NCBI GenBank assembly: GCA_043196285.1
Contig: JBBYJL010000047.1
Location: forward strand, 1 to 9,711
DNA length: 9,711 bases
Source: JAKAFX01 sp043196285
GTDB lineage: Archaea > Thermoplasmatota > Thermoplasmata > Thermoplasmatales > Thermoplasmataceae
Direction: 5' to 3'
Shown here: one piece after another, positions 1-6,490 of the stretch
Layout: each line of letters opens with the position of its first letter
Position numbering within the stretch: the stretch's first letter is position 1
The notes under the pieces: model-generated
The model's input: only the letters and a program-made list of their open reading frames with translations
Told to the model about the DNA's origin: nothing
The model's database searches: none
Program-made: the position numbers and the translations under genes

Positions 1-30
1 ACATAGGTCTGGCAACGTCAGAGTTTACTA

Positions 31-42
31 AACATTATATTT
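31..42 (+). promoter_or_regulatory. TATA box (box A) for the 62-457 gene
   Basis: An AT-rich element (acattatattta) is centred about 24 nt upstream of the ATG at 62. That is the usual archaeal TATA-to-transcription-start distance, so the message would start at or next to the ATG (leaderless). No Shine-Dalgarno is visible between it and the start. The assignment rests on position and composition only. Confidence 0.5.
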
Positions 43-61
43 AATGAAAATATGAACCTTA

Positions 62-457
62 ATGAAACAAGCAGTCAGACAGTATAATGGAAAAAACGCA
101 GATCCGGAGAAAGTTGGCCAGCTAATTAAGGAATTTTTTGACAAGGAGCAATTTAAGACGCAGATCGGCGTTCATCCAAAAGGTGTCCTTGTTCAAGCTC
201 AAAAGGGAGGTATCTTCAGAACACTGCTGGCTATGGACAGAGCTTTCACAGTGACAGTTGAGGGAGACCCTGACAACCTTACTGTAAAAATTGGTGTCGG
301 AAAGTGGATTCAGGATCTTGGTGTAGCTGCTCTTGAGGCTATTTTTCTTACAGAACTTGTAGTTTTTGTCGAAATACCTGAAGCGCTGTGGACTTTTGAG
401 ATAGAACACCAGCTCTGGCACTATCTTGAATCGCAACTTGAACTTGGAATACAATAA
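62..457 (+). CDS. Conserved-type hypothetical protein, 131 aa
   Basis: I do not recognise a named family. The N-terminal half (residues about 1-70) looks like a small alpha/beta domain: a Lys-rich helix at 14-31, then short strands including GVLVQAQKGG and AFTVTVEGDPDNLTVKIG. The second half begins with GVGKWIQDLG (about 79-88), followed by a hydrophobic stretch VAALEAIFLTELVVFVEIPEA (interrupted by three Glu) and an aromatic acidic tail. The G-x-G-K-W motif followed by a hydrophobic hairpin recalls small uncharacterised proteins, some carrying zinc ribbons, but no Cys pairs are present here. The ATG at 62 is preferred: the in-frame upstream ATG at 44 meets a stop after three codons, and a TATA box lies at the right distance. 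The gene stands alone on its strand and abuts the reductase stop. Function unknown. Confidence 0.8.
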   Translation: MKQAVRQYNGKNADPEKVGQLIKEFFDKEQFKTQIGVHPKGVLVQAQKGGIFRTLLAMDRAFTVTVEGDPDNLTVKIGVGKWIQDLGVAALEAIFLTELVVFVEIPEALWTFEIEHQLWHYLESQLELGIQ

Positions 458-1426
458 TTATAATCCACCCCCAATTCCCAGTTTTACAAGTATATTTGGT
501 ATATAATGGGGCACTATGCTCCTATATTCACCATTTTTATAGCGATTCGAAACGCTGTCTATATCAGAAACCTCTGTCTGAGTAAGTGAAACCTCGGCGG
601 AAGCAGCGTTCTGTGCTGCCTGTCTACCATTCTTGGCTCCCGGTATTGGAAGAGCGCCTTTGGCGATTACCCATGCCAGACTTATCTGGCTTATAGATGA
701 ATCATGAAGTTTGCTGATATTCCTTAGCAACAATTTAATATCGTCCGGAACATTTTTCCTCTTTCTGGAATCAAAGACCCTTGCAAAATCCCTTGGCCCT
801 TTCGAATCGAAATATTTGCCGGTAAGTCTGCCCCTCGCCATCGGGGAGTATGCGATGATTTCTATCCTGTTCTGCCTGCAGAATTCCATCATGGTGTTTT
901 CAATTCGTCTATCCAGAATCGAGTACTGAACCTGATTTGATATAATTTCTTCCCTTGAGAGCATTTCCATTGCTTCCTTTAATATCTTAGTCGGAAAATT
1001 GCTCAGTCCTATGTATCTTGCATATCCCGTCTTAATGGTGTTTTCGAGCAACTTCATCGTTTTTCTGAGACTGGAATATATACTAGGTACCCAGTGCAAC
1101 TGGTAAAGATCTATGGTCCGGCCAAGCCTCCTGTGAGAAGCCTCAATCGATTTGTCAATTCTGGAGGCATTAAAGCCAGCAACTTTTGTCGCAATGTAAA
1201 CATCCTTGTCCTTTAGAAGACCGCCGAGAGTTCTTTCGGAAACTCCTCCGCCATATACTTCAGCTGTGTCAAAAAAATTAACTCCAGAAGCGATCGCTGT
1301 CTCCACAGCATCCTTTATGTCCGCCTCACTGTAGTCTGATCCCCATGAATGCATTCCTGCCTGCCAGGCACCGAACCCTACCACAGAAATGGTCATGTCG
1401 GTCTTTCCAAATTTTCTACTGATCAT
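458..1426 (-). CDS. Aldo/keto reductase family oxidoreductase
   Basis: Predicted cytosolic NAD(P)H-dependent aldo/keto reductase, 322 aa, the normal length for a (beta/alpha)8 barrel of this superfamily. The catalytic tetrad is complete: D53 and Y58 in FFDTAEVYGGGVSE, K81 in YIATKV, and H111 in DLYQLHW. The opening MISRKFGKTDMTISVVGFG is the usual first strand and glycine motif, and YIGLSNF and AYSPMARGRLTGKY are further family hallmarks. The C-terminal part with QISLAWV and PIPGAKN resembles the cofactor-binding end of bacterial- and archaeal-type oxidoreductases (YajO/Tas-like groups). The substrate cannot be read from sequence. A GTG nine bases upstream (1435) would add MVV and overlap purC. 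I chose the ATG at 1426 because family members start right before the RKxGKT motif and because it begins two bases after the purC stop, which also implies co-transcription and translational coupling with purC. Confidence 0.92.
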   Translation of the reverse strand: MISRKFGKTDMTISVVGFGAWQAGMHSWGSDYSEADIKDAVETAIASGVNFFDTAEVYGGGVSERTLGGLLKDKDVYIATKVAGFNASRIDKSIEASHRRLGRTIDLYQLHWVPSIYSSLRKTMKLLENTIKTGYARYIGLSNFPTKILKEAMEMLSREEIISNQVQYSILDRRIENTMMEFCRQNRIEIIAYSPMARGRLTGKYFDSKGPRDFARVFDSRKRKNVPDDIKLLLRNISKLHDSSISQISLAWVIAKGALPIPGAKNGRQAAQNAASAEVSLTQTEVSDIDSVSNRYKNGEYRSIVPHYIPNILVKLGIGGGL

Positions 1427-1428
1427 AA

Positions 1429-2319
1429 CTACCACTTTTTCCCGGAGATGAGCTCATACATTCTCCTGTAAAGGGCAGAGGTTTTCTGGATCATTTCCTT
1501 AGGCAGATCCGGTATTTCAGGCTCCTTTATTCCAGATGCCCTGGCAGAATACAGATCATCATGGTAGCCTATATCCCTGTAATACTGCCTTACTGATTCC
1601 TTGCTCAGTTCAACTATTTTCTTTTCGTTGTATGCCTTCGCTTCCCAGAACCTGTCTTCATCTGCTGTACCAAAGGTGTCAACCACCACAAGTGATCTGT
1701 CCAGATCGAAAGCATACTCTTTCTTCCCGTCTGCATGAATAAGTCCGCTTTTCCCGACCTGCCTCTGTATCCTGCGATCGATTGTAAAGGTGCATTCTCT
1801 AATGTGATCAATTTCTGCAGAAGTAAGGCCGCCGATGTCGGCTGCCTCTGCGCTTGAAAGGGGCCTGTCGAACTTTTCATGCTTCGTGGTCATCTCGAAA
1901 TATGGATCTGGTAATTCTTCCCCATATTCTGGAAGGTTCTTGAATCCGAGAGACTTATAGTTAATTGATCCTGACTTGATCCTGTCCATAAGTGATCCTG
2001 CGACATAATATCGTGTTACGAACTCAAGAGGAATAACGTAATCAGATCTGAAGCGATCAGGAGACCTATTCACTACGTTGAATTTTCTCACGATCATCGT
2101 CCTCTCGTCTTCCATCTTAATGAAGTGTGATTTTATATCCGTCGTCTGTGCGATGAGATCAAACCAGAATGCAGAGGTTCTGCAGAGTGAACTCCCCTTG
2201 TCCGGAATTGGTGAGGGTATTATTTTGTCAAAGACTGAAATTCTGTCGCTGAACTTGAATACCAGGTGATCTCCATGATCATAGACATCCTTTACCTTGC
2301 CGCTCCTTATCATTTGCAT
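1429..2319 (-). CDS. purC: Phosphoribosylaminoimidazole-succinocarboxamide synthase (SAICAR synthetase)
   Basis: Catalyses ATP-dependent ligation of aspartate to CAIR to give SAICAR in de novo purine synthesis. At 296 aa it is the longer form (the short bacterial form is about 240 aa). Family motifs appear in order: GKVKDVY (7-13) and SDRISVFD (24-31) of the ATP-binding lobe, PDKG (39-42), PLEFVTRYYVAGS (97-109), EMTTKHEKFD (142-151), a helix ending SGLIHADGKKEYAFD (191-205), VVDTFGTADEDRFW (212-225), and a C-terminal LSKESVRQYYRD with a PDLPKEM…SALYRRMYELISG tail. The DGKKE and DTFGTADEDRFW segments differ from the common DTKFEFG and DEVLTPDSSRFW but align with them. I read this as a variant subgroup, not a dead enzyme. 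The start is either M1 (2319) or M3 (2313, giving MIRSGKVKDVY). No Shine-Dalgarno precedes either, and a TATA-like box lies about 30-40 nt upstream. First gene of a purC-reductase pair. Confidence 0.95.
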   Translation of the reverse strand: MQMIRSGKVKDVYDHGDHLVFKFSDRISVFDKIIPSPIPDKGSSLCRTSAFWFDLIAQTTDIKSHFIKMEDERTMIVRKFNVVNRSPDRFRSDYVIPLEFVTRYYVAGSLMDRIKSGSINYKSLGFKNLPEYGEELPDPYFEMTTKHEKFDRPLSSAEAADIGGLTSAEIDHIRECTFTIDRRIQRQVGKSGLIHADGKKEYAFDLDRSLVVVDTFGTADEDRFWEAKAYNEKKIVELSKESVRQYYRDIGYHDDLYSARASGIKEPEIPDLPKEMIQKTSALYRRMYELISGKKW

Positions 2320-2436
2320 GAATTATCGTCATGTCATCCTTATTGGGAAAATAATATTTGCCTTGTTGAAAAAAGGCTGGCTGATCTAAGACATTACAGA
2401 TGCAACTGCAAAGCATAATTGCCATGCAATGAAGTT
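2320..2436. promoter_or_regulatory. Divergent intergenic promoter region between purC and the methyltransferase
   Basis: This 117 bp stretch separates two divergently transcribed genes and should hold both promoters. The clearest element is the AT-rich, nearly palindromic aaataatattt at 2348-2358. On the minus strand it lies about 34 nt from the purC ATG and would give a leader of roughly 8-14 nt. For the plus-strand gene the only nearby candidate is cataattg (2414-2421), about 20 nt before the ATG at 2437. It is weak, so the plus-strand promoter could instead use the 2348 element with a longer leader. No riboswitch-like fold or strong repeat was seen by eye. Confidence 0.45.
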
Positions 2437-3660
2437 ATGTACAGATGGGCTATCCATGGGCTGTTGAAACAGGAAGATAGATTGTACCAGGTGCTTCATT
2501 CCTCGAGGCTTTCCACTAAAACAAGGGAAAGAAATGATGAAATTCTGGAGGCTGTGATGGAACAGCTGGTCTCAGGATCCGGCAGGTACCAGATCTTGAG
2601 AGAAAGTGTAGTTCCAGAGAATTTGGTTGATATATTTATTGAAATTGCCAGGGCAAGGTTGCACGTAAAGGGAAAATTCAGCAGATGGAACAGGATCTGG
2701 CTTGACAAATATGCATCGATGTATTCTACACCTGAGAATGTTGGAAAATATCGTGGCAGACGCCTGAAGGATTATGATATTGTTGATATTGGTTCAGGTG
2801 CAGGCATGCAGGCTGTCATGTTCTCGCTTTATACTGAAGTCACTGCAGTCGAAAGATTGAGGGAAAGGGTAGAAATGACTCTACTGAACTCCCAGGTTTA
2901 TGATTCAAGGCAGTTAAGATGCCTAAATCTTTCTTTTCCGTTCGACATCAATAGCATCAGGATCGATCGGTCCTCCCTTATATTTTCAGATCCTCTTAGA
3001 ACCGGATCATCCGGAACGAAGGAGATATCCTCGCTATCTCCAAACCCACTGGAAATAATGAAAAAATTTAGCAGCAAGACAAAAAACTTTGCGTTTGATC
3101 TGCCTCCTACATTGAAACAGCCTGAGATCAAGATGAATGGAGAGCTTGAGTATATATCAACTGAAGGGACACTTTCAAGGCTGACCTATTACTCCAATGG
3201 GATTTCAAATGATCCCAGGAGGGCTGTCCTTCTGCCTGAAGAGAAAATATTCACTGGTGATCCTCAAAAAGTAAAGTTCGAGAACGCCGACAAGCCGCTT
3301 TCATTCATATACATCCCGGACATGGCAATCATAAAAGCCGATCTCCTCCACAAGATCGATTCCATCGATCAGCTGAGGATGATTTCAGAGGATGATCGGA
3401 GACTGGTACTGACATCTGACGTCGATCTCGGTGGGGAATTTCCGGGTAGCAAATACTCAGTAGTTTCGGTTTGTAGTGAGGATCAGATAAGGAAGAATCT
3501 GGAGGAAGCAGATGGGGGCCGTGTGTTCATGAGATTTCGAATAGGTGGCAATGACGAATACTATTCACTAAAGAGGATGCTGGAAAGTGAACTTCATGGG
3601 AAAATAGACATTTATCTGTTCAAACATAAAATGGAGTTTATATTAGCTAAGAAATCCTAA
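2437..3660 (+). CDS. Class I SAM-dependent methyltransferase with THUMP-like C-terminal domain
   Basis: A 407 aa predicted RNA-type methyltransferase with the layout of the uncharacterised bacterial 'THUMP-like domain' family. Residues 1-110 are helical and end in KYRGRRL, matching the family's pre-catalytic YRxxR segment. The Rossmann methyltransferase core follows: motif I DIGSGAG (117-123), acidic motif II VTAVER with E139, N151 in the conserved helix, and motif IV SDPLR (184-188), where relatives have DPARR or DPPR. Further family segments are a proline-containing FAFDLPPTLKQPE (KxxPG in relatives), ELEYISTEGTLSRLTYYSNG, and RRAVLLP. The last third (LSFIYIPDMAIIKADLL, then a domain ending in FKHKMEFILAKKS) corresponds to the THUMP-like domain. 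The substrate is not known. A TTG at 2419 would add six residues; the ATG at 2437 is preferred. A T-tract follows the stop directly. Confidence 0.82.
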   Translation: MYRWAIHGLLKQEDRLYQVLHSSRLSTKTRERNDEILEAVMEQLVSGSGRYQILRESVVPENLVDIFIEIARARLHVKGKFSRWNRIWLDKYASMYSTPENVGKYRGRRLKDYDIVDIGSGAGMQAVMFSLYTEVTAVERLRERVEMTLLNSQVYDSRQLRCLNLSFPFDINSIRIDRSSLIFSDPLRTGSSGTKEISSLSPNPLEIMKKFSSKTKNFAFDLPPTLKQPEIKMNGELEYISTEGTLSRLTYYSNGISNDPRRAVLLPEEKIFTGDPQKVKFENADKPLSFIYIPDMAIIKADLLHKIDSIDQLRMISEDDRRLVLTSDVDLGGEFPGSKYSVVSVCSEDQIRKNLEEADGGRVFMRFRIGGNDEYYSLKRMLESELHGKIDIYLFKHKMEFILAKKS

Positions 3661-3661
3661 A

Positions 3662-3668
3662 TTTTTTT
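3662..3668 (+). terminator. T-tract terminator after the methyltransferase gene
   Basis: Seven consecutive T follow immediately after the methyltransferase TAA, and a second T5 lies at 3676-3680. Oligo-U tracts are the main intrinsic termination signal in archaea and need no hairpin, so this is a plausible stop for the upstream message. The second tract overlaps the ribA TATA box. Read-through into ribA is possible. Confidence 0.5.
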
Positions 3669-3674
3669 ATGTAA

Positions 3675-3684
3675 CTTTTTATAG
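3675..3684 (+). promoter_or_regulatory. TATA box for ribA
   Basis: The element ctttttatag is centred about 28-30 nt upstream of the ATG at 3709. That spacing puts transcription start at or just before the ATG, and no Shine-Dalgarno is visible, so ribA is probably read from a leaderless message. This supports the ATG at 3709 over the TTG at 3697, which would lie only about 15 nt from the box. Confidence 0.6.
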
Positions 3685-3708
3685 ACAGATGTAATTTTGT
3701 GCTGCAAA

Positions 3709-4287
3709 ATGTTAGAATTATACTCAAAGGCCAATTTACCAACAAGATTTGGCGACTTTATAATATATACGTTCAAGAACGAAGAAATCAATGAGAATGC
3801 AGTTCTAGTAAGGGGGAACGTAACAGGTAGGGAAAACGTTCCAGTTAGAATTCACTCAGAGTGCTTAACAGGCGACGTATTTGGATCGAAGAGATGTGAC
3901 TGTCGTGATCAACTTGAGCAGTCGATGGAATATCTAGCCAAACAAGATTTTGGTATGCTGATATATCTAAGACAGGAGGGTCGTGGAATTGGCCTGCTGG
4001 ACAAGATAAAGGCGTACAGTCTTCAGGAGCAGGGATACGACACGGTTGAAGCAAACCTCATGCTTGGCCTGCCGGTTGACAGCAGGGATTACAGCTTTGC
4101 CAAAAACGTTCTGGATTATTTCAAGATAAAAAGTATATTACTGATGTCAAATAACCCGAGCAAATTCAAATTCCTTGAGGAACAGGGTATTGTAATAAGT
4201 GGAAGAATACCTGTAGTCAGTAACCCGACGCCTTTTGATGAATTCTATCTGGAAACGAAGAAGATCAAGATGGGCCACCAGATCTAA
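3709..4287 (+). CDS. ribA: GTP cyclohydrolase II
   Basis: Opens GTP to 2,5-diamino-6-ribosylamino-pyrimidinone 5'-phosphate plus formate and pyrophosphate, the first step of riboflavin/FAD synthesis. At 192 aa it matches the stand-alone E. coli enzyme (196 aa) end to end and is not fused to DHBP synthase (RibB). Counting from the ATG at 3709, the zinc ligands C52, C63 and C65 lie in HSECLTGDVFGSKRCDC, equivalent to E. coli C54/C65/C67. Other conserved parts are the phosphate/GTP loop LRQEGRGIGL (87-96), catalytic Y103 (E. coli Y105), GYDTVEAN (109-116), D124 and R126 (E. coli D126/R128), SNNPSK, and a C-terminal YLETKKIKMGH. All known catalytic residues are present. A TTG at 3697 would add MCCK, but homologues begin at MLEL…LPTRFGDF. 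Many archaea instead use the unrelated ArfA (GTP cyclohydrolase III), so its presence is informative about this lineage. Confidence 0.96.
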   Translation: MLELYSKANLPTRFGDFIIYTFKNEEINENAVLVRGNVTGRENVPVRIHSECLTGDVFGSKRCDCRDQLEQSMEYLAKQDFGMLIYLRQEGRGIGLLDKIKAYSLQEQGYDTVEANLMLGLPVDSRDYSFAKNVLDYFKIKSILLMSNNPSKFKFLEEQGIVISGRIPVVSNPTPFDEFYLETKKIKMGHQI

Positions 4288-5543
4288 GAATAAATTCTGC
4301 CTACCAGGTCGTCAATCGAGAATCTCTTAAATCCCTGTGGATCCTTGACTATTTCCCCGTTTATTATAGTATAATCTACGTTTTTTGGAGATGCGGAGTA
4401 TACAATATTGCCTATAATGTTTGATTCATCGGTTGGAATCATGTTTGGGCTCCTCAGGTTGATCAGAATTAAATCGGCCAGTTTCCCCTCTTCTATGGAA
4501 CCTCCATCTCTGATGCCGAGAGACTGATAACCGTTTATTGTGGCAAGATCAAGCATGGTCTGCGCAGGCATCTTTGATGCATCCCATCTCTGGCCCTTGA
4601 CCAGGAGTGAGGAATGTTTCATGAGTTGGAACATATCAAGAGAATTATTGGACCCATTACTGTCTGTTCCAAGCGATACTCTCACGTTGTTTTCAAGCAT
4701 TTCAGGAATTGGTGCAATCCCGCCGTCTCCCAGCTTTGAATTGCTCAGGGAGTTCCAGGAAACGTTCACTCCAGCTTTTGAAAGCAGTTTCACCTCATTT
4801 AGTGTTGTCCAGACACAGTGAGCGGCAATAACTCTAGGACTCAGGAAGGATATCTTCGAGAGATGTTCGATGGGTCTCTCGCCATTCCTCTTCTCGAATT
4901 CATACACCTCCCTCCTGGTTTCCGACAGGTGTGTGTGAACCATCGTATTGTATCTCTCTGCTATTTCAGCCGATCTGTGATATACTTCGTCCCCTGCAAC
5001 ATATATTCCCTGGACGCCTATTCCTGGTCTGATCAGGTCGTTTCCGGAATGTGAACGAATGAAATTCTCCGCATTGTCAACAGGATCCCCATGTTGGGTG
5101 GTCTTATCCATGTCCAGTGTGTTCCAGCATAGCAGGGAGCGTATTCCTGCCTTCTCTGCAGATCTGTACACGATGTCCTCGGAATAGTAAAGGTCTGAAA
5201 ATGCGGTTATACCAGAATCTATCATTTCAGCAATGGAGAGTAGTGAAGAATTGTAAATGCCCTCATCAGTCCTCCTGGAATCCAGATCAAATGTGCGTTC
5301 AAGGAATTTATCAAGATGGATGTCATCCAGCCTGCCCTTGAGGTGAGCCATGGCTGCGTGGGCATGAGTGTTTGCGAACCCGGGCAGGAGTGCGTGTCCA
5401 GATGCGTTGATCTCATTTTCTGCGTGTAATCTTTCCTTACTGACGGCTTCGATTCTGTTTCCTACGATTAGCACGCTTCCCCTGACAATATCCCTGTTCT
5501 GGTTCTGGGTAACTATAATTACGTCGTTTATGGCCAGGTCCAT
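4284..5543 (-). CDS. mtaD: Amidohydrolase, probable 5-methylthioadenosine/S-adenosylhomocysteine deaminase
   Basis: A 419 aa metal-dependent amidohydrolase of the MtaD/SAH deaminase (TrzN/ATZ-like) group. It is predicted to deaminate SAH, methylthioadenosine or 5'-deoxyadenosine to the inosyl form in the cytosol. An N-terminal beta-sandwich (1-50) is followed by the TIM barrel. Metal and catalytic residues line up: H60 and H62 in PGFANTHAHAAM, H205 and E208 in VHTHLSET, H242 in AAHCVWT, and D294 in GTDSNGSNNSLDMF. A C-terminal beta-sandwich return (GGSIEEGKLADLILINL, YTIINGEIV) completes the fold. One oddity is that the usual HNPxSNxKL is WNSLSNSKL here (W263, S265), which may alter substrate choice. 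The start ATG follows a weak agtga. Its stop interlocks with the ribA stop. It lies 14 bp downstream of the membrane-protein gene but has its own TATA-like box. Confidence 0.88.
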   Translation of the reverse strand: MDLAINDVIIVTQNQNRDIVRGSVLIVGNRIEAVSKERLHAENEINASGHALLPGFANTHAHAAMAHLKGRLDDIHLDKFLERTFDLDSRRTDEGIYNSSLLSIAEMIDSGITAFSDLYYSEDIVYRSAEKAGIRSLLCWNTLDMDKTTQHGDPVDNAENFIRSHSGNDLIRPGIGVQGIYVAGDEVYHRSAEIAERYNTMVHTHLSETRREVYEFEKRNGERPIEHLSKISFLSPRVIAAHCVWTTLNEVKLLSKAGVNVSWNSLSNSKLGDGGIAPIPEMLENNVRVSLGTDSNGSNNSLDMFQLMKHSSLLVKGQRWDASKMPAQTMLDLATINGYQSLGIRDGGSIEEGKLADLILINLRSPNMIPTDESNIIGNIVYSASPKNVDYTIINGEIVKDPQGFKRFSIDDLVGRIYS

Positions 5544-5557
5544 TCACTATTATCTCT

Positions 5558-6469
5558 TCAGGACTTATAACTGTTCACTGACTTCTTTTCTCTTGAAGAA
5601 TGTATGGCAACGTAGATAAGTACCAGTACCACCACCATGATACCGGTGAAGTGATATTCACTGAACACTGGAAGATCAAGCAATGCAAGAATAATTATAG
5701 CAGAAATGCTTCCAACGATTACAGAATAGAACAGTTCATCAAGCCTTACCTCATAATCACTCTCGCCACCGAGGTAATATCTTATTACAATCATCAGAAG
5801 TGCCACGATAAACGTACCCAGAAGAAGGTAATCGACTGAGGAACTTATGGTATTCAATGGAAGAGATAGGGAAACAGACTGCCCGCCGATCTTGTAAGTC
5901 GCAACTGAACCATTCATCAGGAGTCCTACCAGTGCAAGATATTCGACGGTTATGGCAACATAGAACTGCTCCTGAAACCTGGTTTGAATTGCCAGGCCAG
6001 CTGCCTGATACTCCTGATCTATGGCCGAGGCGAAACTTGAATAATGGGGTAGGTAGATTATCAGGACTGCTGAAACAAACTCAAGCAGAACAGCAAGACT
6101 TCCTACCATTGCTCCAATTGTATACTGGGATTTTTTGGCATATAGACCTTCAATAATCACAACCGCAACTATGCCAATTTCGAAGCTCATTATCATTGTC
6201 GAACTGATGGGGAGGATCAAACTTGAAATGATGAATATATGTATGTAAAGCAAAGAATACAGATAGTTTACAACAAGAAGTAGAACTATGATTGTTGCGA
6301 TGTTGTAGGTGAATCTTGATAAATACTCAGGCAGTAGCCTCTTCACAAAAGGAAGTAAAACCACCGGCACGACAATATAGTAGTCAAGAGATGAATATGC
6401 GAATGGAAGTACAAAAAACAAAGCTACAATTGATGGAAGCATGATCCCTATGTTGGTCGTATAAACCAT
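5558..6469 (-). CDS. Polytopic integral membrane protein of unknown function
   Basis: A 303 aa protein that is mostly hydrophobic, with about eight or nine likely membrane helices at roughly residues 5-25, 29-45, 56-76, 77-110 (one or two helices), 117-141, 169-188, 213-236, 250-268 and 273-292. A short polar insert EYQAAGLAIQTRFQEQFY (about 153-170) and a loop SVATYKIGGQSVSLSLP separate the halves. A cytoplasm-like basic tail (SSREKKSVNSYKS) ends it. No transporter or enzyme motif is recognisable. It starts 21 bp after the DUF58 stop, with AGGAT about nine bases before the ATG, so it is the last gene of the MoxR operon. By context it is a membrane partner or client of the MoxR-DUF58 pair, which is inference. 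An internal Met at residue 10 is a less likely start. Confidence 0.82.
   Translation of the reverse strand: MVYTTNIGIMLPSIVALFFVLPFAYSSLDYYIVVPVVLLPFVKRLLPEYLSRFTYNIATIIVLLLVVNYLYSLLYIHIFIISSLILPISSTMIMSFEIGIVAVVIIEGLYAKKSQYTIGAMVGSLAVLLEFVSAVLIIYLPHYSSFASAIDQEYQAAGLAIQTRFQEQFYVAITVEYLALVGLLMNGSVATYKIGGQSVSLSLPLNTISSSVDYLLLGTFIVALLMIVIRYYLGGESDYEVRLDELFYSVIVGSISAIIILALLDLPVFSEYHFTGIMVVVLVLIYVAIHSSREKKSVNSYKS
5564..5573 (-). promoter_or_regulatory. TATA-like box for the deaminase gene, inside the upstream gene's end
   Basis: On the minus strand this reads cagttataag, centred about 25 nt upstream of the ATG at 5543. It lies within the last codons of the preceding membrane-protein gene. It suggests independent leaderless transcription of the deaminase, despite the 14 bp gap that would otherwise suggest an operon. 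Confidence 0.45.
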
Positions 6470-6490
6470 ATTGCCAAGATCCTTCTCCGT

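Noticed and set aside
122..454. Open frame antisense to the 62-457 gene
   Set aside because: It lies wholly inside the plus-strand gene, its composition is unlike a folded protein, and it has no promoter or ribosome site.
1427..1435. GTG start of the aldo/keto reductase overlapping purC
   Set aside because: The ATG at 1426 matches the family's usual N-terminus; the extra MVV adds nothing. The GTG cannot be fully excluded.
2348..2358. Near-palindrome aaataatattt as a transcription-factor operator
   Set aside because: It is short and AT-rich and is better explained as a TATA element; there is no second copy to support an operator.
2419..2436. TTG start giving the methyltransferase six more residues
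   Set aside because: An ATG in frame at 2437 is the simpler start, and the extra residues show no conserved feature or ribosome site.
3697..3708. TTG start giving RibA an extra MCCK
   Set aside because: RibA homologues begin at the equivalent of MLEL, the TATA box is spaced for the ATG at 3709, and no Shine-Dalgarno precedes the TTG.
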